Origin: an uncultured Flavihumibacter sp.
GTDB taxonomy: Bacteria > Bacteroidota > Bacteroidia > Chitinophagales > Chitinophagaceae
Reading direction: 5' to 3'
Assembly (NCBI GenBank): GCA_946482545.1
Contig: CAMLRX010000075.1
Location: 1-24,688 of the forward strand
Length of the DNA: 24,688 nt
Under the pieces are notes generated by a model. That model was not told the DNA's origin, made no database searches, and was given only the letters and a program-made list of their open reading frames with translations. The position numbers and the translations under genes were made by a program. Below, piece by piece: positions 22,558-24,688 of the stretch. Position 1 is the first letter of the stretch. Each line of letters starts with the position of its first letter.

Positions 22558-24688
22558 ATGCTGCTCAACGTTTTCTGTAAAGGGCATCCAGCCCCTCCCG
22601 GAGCGTACAAAAGTCTGCTGCCGGGACTGCTCCTGTTATTTTATTGTACGGGCACAATGGCGCACGAAAAAGTCCATCCTCCTGCCAACAGTATTTCTTC
22701 AGGATTCAAAAAGGGTAATCATTTACCACGAAAGCCTGAAACCGCCACTATTTCCGGCACCATACTTGGCGATGACGGCAAACCCGTTTCCGGGGCCAGT
22801 ATATCAGTGAAGGGTACACGAAAAGGAACGGTATCCGGAGAAGATGGAAAATTCACCATCGACGCCAATCCCGGTGACCAGCTCATCATCACCTCCGTTG
22901 GATTCGAAACCAAAGAAGTGACTGTAGGCGCCACCAACGGACTGAACATTGTACTCACCCGCATCGCTTCCACTTTTGAAGAAACAGTGGTAATCGGCTA
23001 CGGCACCAAGCGCAAAAGAGACATGACCTCCGCCGCTTCCAGCGTGAAAGTGAGCGAACTGCTGGACATTCCCACCACCAACCTTGTTTCCGCCCTTGCC
23101 GGCAAAGCCGCGGGACTGCAAGCCGTGGTAAGAACAGGCGCACCCGGCGCCGCAGGCGGCATTCAGATCAGGGGTACAACTTCCATTTCCACCAATGTGG
23201 ATGACGCCAAAGGCTTGAGCAATCCCTTGTATGTAATCGATGGCGTGCCCACCAGTCTGGAAGAACTTGGTGGCGTGGACGTGACCAATATCGATTTCCT
23301 CGCTTCGCTGAACATGGAAGACATTGAATCCATCGACATCCTGAAAGATGCTTCCGCCGCCGCTATTTACGGCTCCAGAGGCGCCAATGGTGTGATCGTG
23401 ATCAAAACAAAAAAAGGCAGATCGGGCAAAACAAGGTTCAATTTCACCAGTTATACCGGCATCAACAGCAAGCCCGATCCTTTCAGGATCTATACCGGTG
23501 CCGCTGAAAGAAGAAGAAAACTGGAGATTCTGCAAAACGCCGTACTCTCTCCGATCGACCAGCGCAACGGATTGGAGGTGCTGTCGTACATCGTTCCATT
23601 GTTACTGACCGATAGCCTGAATCCCGCGTTCAACAACAATTACGATTACCAGGATCTTTTTTACAGAACCGGCAAAACACAATCCTATTTCATGGATGTT
23701 TCGGGTGGTCCGGAAAATACCAACTACCGCATCAGCATGGGTTACGACAATGAAAAAGGAATCGTAACGGCTACCGGATTCGAACGTTTCACATTGAACT
23801 CCAGCATCAGCAATATCTTCAAGAAAGGAGTACGGAACGATCTCCGGTTCCGCGGCGCTTACATGAACCGGCAAACCGGTCTTGATTCCCGTGATCCGCG
23901 CAGAACCTTCCCCGTTAGTCCGCTTTCCCTCAACAGTTCTTTATTTTATCAGACAGAAGCGGAACTTGCTTTACTGACCGGGCAACTGACCGATCTCTAC
24001 AATACGAACCGCAACACAGAACTATCGCTTTACGATTTCCTTACGGTGGATTTCCTGAAACATTTTCAATTCAATGCGGAACTTTCGGGCCAGATGTGGT
24101 TAAGCCGGCAGAACCTCTTTCAACCGGCAGCCATACGGGCCATCGGGCAGTCTTACGCTGCTTTCAACCGGAGCCTGAACTACTCGCTGAACGCGCAGCC
24201 CTATTTATCGTACCGCCAGCAATTCAACCACCACCAGTTCAGCGCCATGGCGGGGTATGCCGTGAATTTCAGGCAGGCCGAACTGGAATACGCTTCCGCA
24301 GAAAACGGTCCGAATGATGCCGTAAGGGTGATCCAGGGCTTCTCGCGCGATAACCTGAATGCGGGCTCCGATATTTCCATCAGTTCCCTTATCAGCTACT
24401 ATGGGCGTATCGGGTATGATTATAAGAACCGTTACCTCCTGAGCCTGAATTTCAGGCGCGAGGCCTCTTCCAGGTTCGGTAAAAATTCACGCTGGGGCAA
24501 TTTCCCTGCCGTATCAGCAGGATGGGTGGTATCTGATGAACCATTTTTTGATGGCGTAAAAAACACCGTCAATTTCTTTAAACTCCGTGGCAGCTACGGC
24601 ATCAACGGAAACCAGCACAACGACGACTACCTAAAGTACAATGCTTACCAGGCCATCGGCAGCGTGGGCGGGCTTCCCTTCAACCGCC
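22558..24688 (+). CDS. SusC/RagA-type TonB-dependent transporter (partial, C-terminus outside window)
   Basis: The first 710 codons are present; the gene continues past the right edge. An N-terminal hydrophobic segment (LLPGLLLLFYCTGTMA, about 20-35) is followed by a carboxypeptidase-regulatory-like domain at about 62-135 (ISGTILGDDGKPVSGASISV, LIITSVGFETKEV). The signature VVIGYGTKRKRDMTSAAS comes next, then the plug at about 155-288 (LAGKAAGLQAV, NPLYVIDGVP, IDILKDASAAAIYGSRGANG) and barrel strands onward (TNYRISMGYDNEKG, NRYLLSLNFRREASSRFG, FFKLRGSYGINGNQ). There is no STN domain. The usual SusD partner would lie beyond the edge. Its upstream region carries the LacI-type operators, so the regulator just before it is the likely controller. 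The ATG at 22558 is the start that keeps the signal peptide. Confidence 0.94.
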   Translation, partial: MLLNVFCKGHPAPPGAYKSLLPGLLLLFYCTGTMAHEKVHPPANSISSGFKKGNHLPRKPETATISGTILGDDGKPVSGASISVKGTRKGTVSGEDGKFTIDANPGDQLIITSVGFETKEVTVGATNGLNIVLTRIASTFEETVVIGYGTKRKRDMTSAASSVKVSELLDIPTTNLVSALAGKAAGLQAVVRTGAPGAAGGIQIRGTTSISTNVDDAKGLSNPLYVIDGVPTSLEELGGVDVTNIDFLASLNMEDIESIDILKDASAAAIYGSRGANGVIVIKTKKGRSGKTRFNFTSYTGINSKPDPFRIYTGAAERRRKLEILQNAVLSPIDQRNGLEVLSYIVPLLLTDSLNPAFNNNYDYQDLFYRTGKTQSYFMDVSGGPENTNYRISMGYDNEKGIVTATGFERFTLNSSISNIFKKGVRNDLRFRGAYMNRQTGLDSRDPRRTFPVSPLSLNSSLFYQTEAELALLTGQLTDLYNTNRNTELSLYDFLTVDFLKHFQFNAELSGQMWLSRQNLFQPAAIRAIGQSYAAFNRSLNYSLNAQPYLSYRQQFNHHQFSAMAGYAVNFRQAELEYASAENGPNDAVRVIQGFSRDNLNAGSDISISSLISYYGRIGYDYKNRYLLSLNFRREASSRFGKNSRWGNFPAVSAGWVVSDEPFFDGVKNTVNFFKLRGSYGINGNQHNDDYLKYNAYQAIGSVGGLPFNR

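Noticed and set aside
22804..23535. A 243-codon minus-strand frame rich in Gly, Cys and His
   Set aside because: It is antisense to the plug region of the right-hand susC; the composition is that of a mirrored Ala/Gly-rich coding strand.
1..24688. CRISPR arrays, tRNA or rRNA genes, integrase or transposase genes
   Set aside because: None were recognised: no regularly spaced repeats, no cloverleaf-like stretches noticed, and no mobile-element protein among the frames. An exhaustive RNA search was not possible.

Overview
The window looks like part of a Bacteroidota chromosome, most likely a soil- or plant-associated member of the Chitinophagaceae (family-level inference). The evidence is an ECF sigma / FecR-DUF4974 / STN-type SusC cascade, SusC-SusD pairs, lipoprotein lipoboxes, a porin ending in Phe, Bacteroidetes-style promoter boxes (TAnnTTTG) and GC near 50%. 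No tRNA, rRNA, CRISPR array or insertion sequence with a transposase was seen.

Layout. (1) Positions 1-3226, minus strand: ECF sigma factor, then FecR-like anti-sigma factor, then the N-terminal third of a SusC-type receptor with an STN signalling domain that runs off the left edge. This is a classic trans-envelope signalling cassette. (2) 3336-4631, minus: a phosphate-selective-porin-like outer-membrane protein, separated from the sigma gene by a very strong hairpin. (3) 4632-5402: about 770 bases without a gene, rich in degenerate interspersed repeats. (4) 5403-18496, minus: a tightly packed six-gene polysaccharide utilisation locus (PUL) in the order susC, susD, small lipoprotein, a glycosidase-like barrel fused to an FGE/SUMF1-type domain, a GATase-like domain fused to a six-hairpin (glycogen-debranching-like) glycosidase, and a GH127 beta-L-arabinofuranosidase-family enzyme. 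(5) 18497-18982: a spacer with the PUL promoter, an intrinsic terminator and a perfect 33-base inverted repeat pair. (6) 18983-21019, minus: a second, divergent GH127-type enzyme. (7) 21171-22178, plus: a LacI-family regulator divergent from it. (8) 22558 to the right edge, plus: the first 710 codons of a third SusC-type receptor without an STN domain.

How the genes probably work together. SusC/SusD would bind and import an oligosaccharide, and the three PUL glycosidases plus the detached GH127 would trim it. Two GH127 enzymes with intact E-x-C and Cys-Cys motifs point to a glycan carrying beta-L-arabinofuranose or a related rare sugar. The LacI-type regulator is a good candidate for controlling the cluster. 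A perfect 18-base palindrome lies just upstream of its start, variants of it lie upstream of the right-hand susC, and a half-site lies upstream of the PUL susC. The most unusual parts are the two multidomain enzymes at 7382-13514 and the inferred LacI-operator network across 18.6-22.2 kb.
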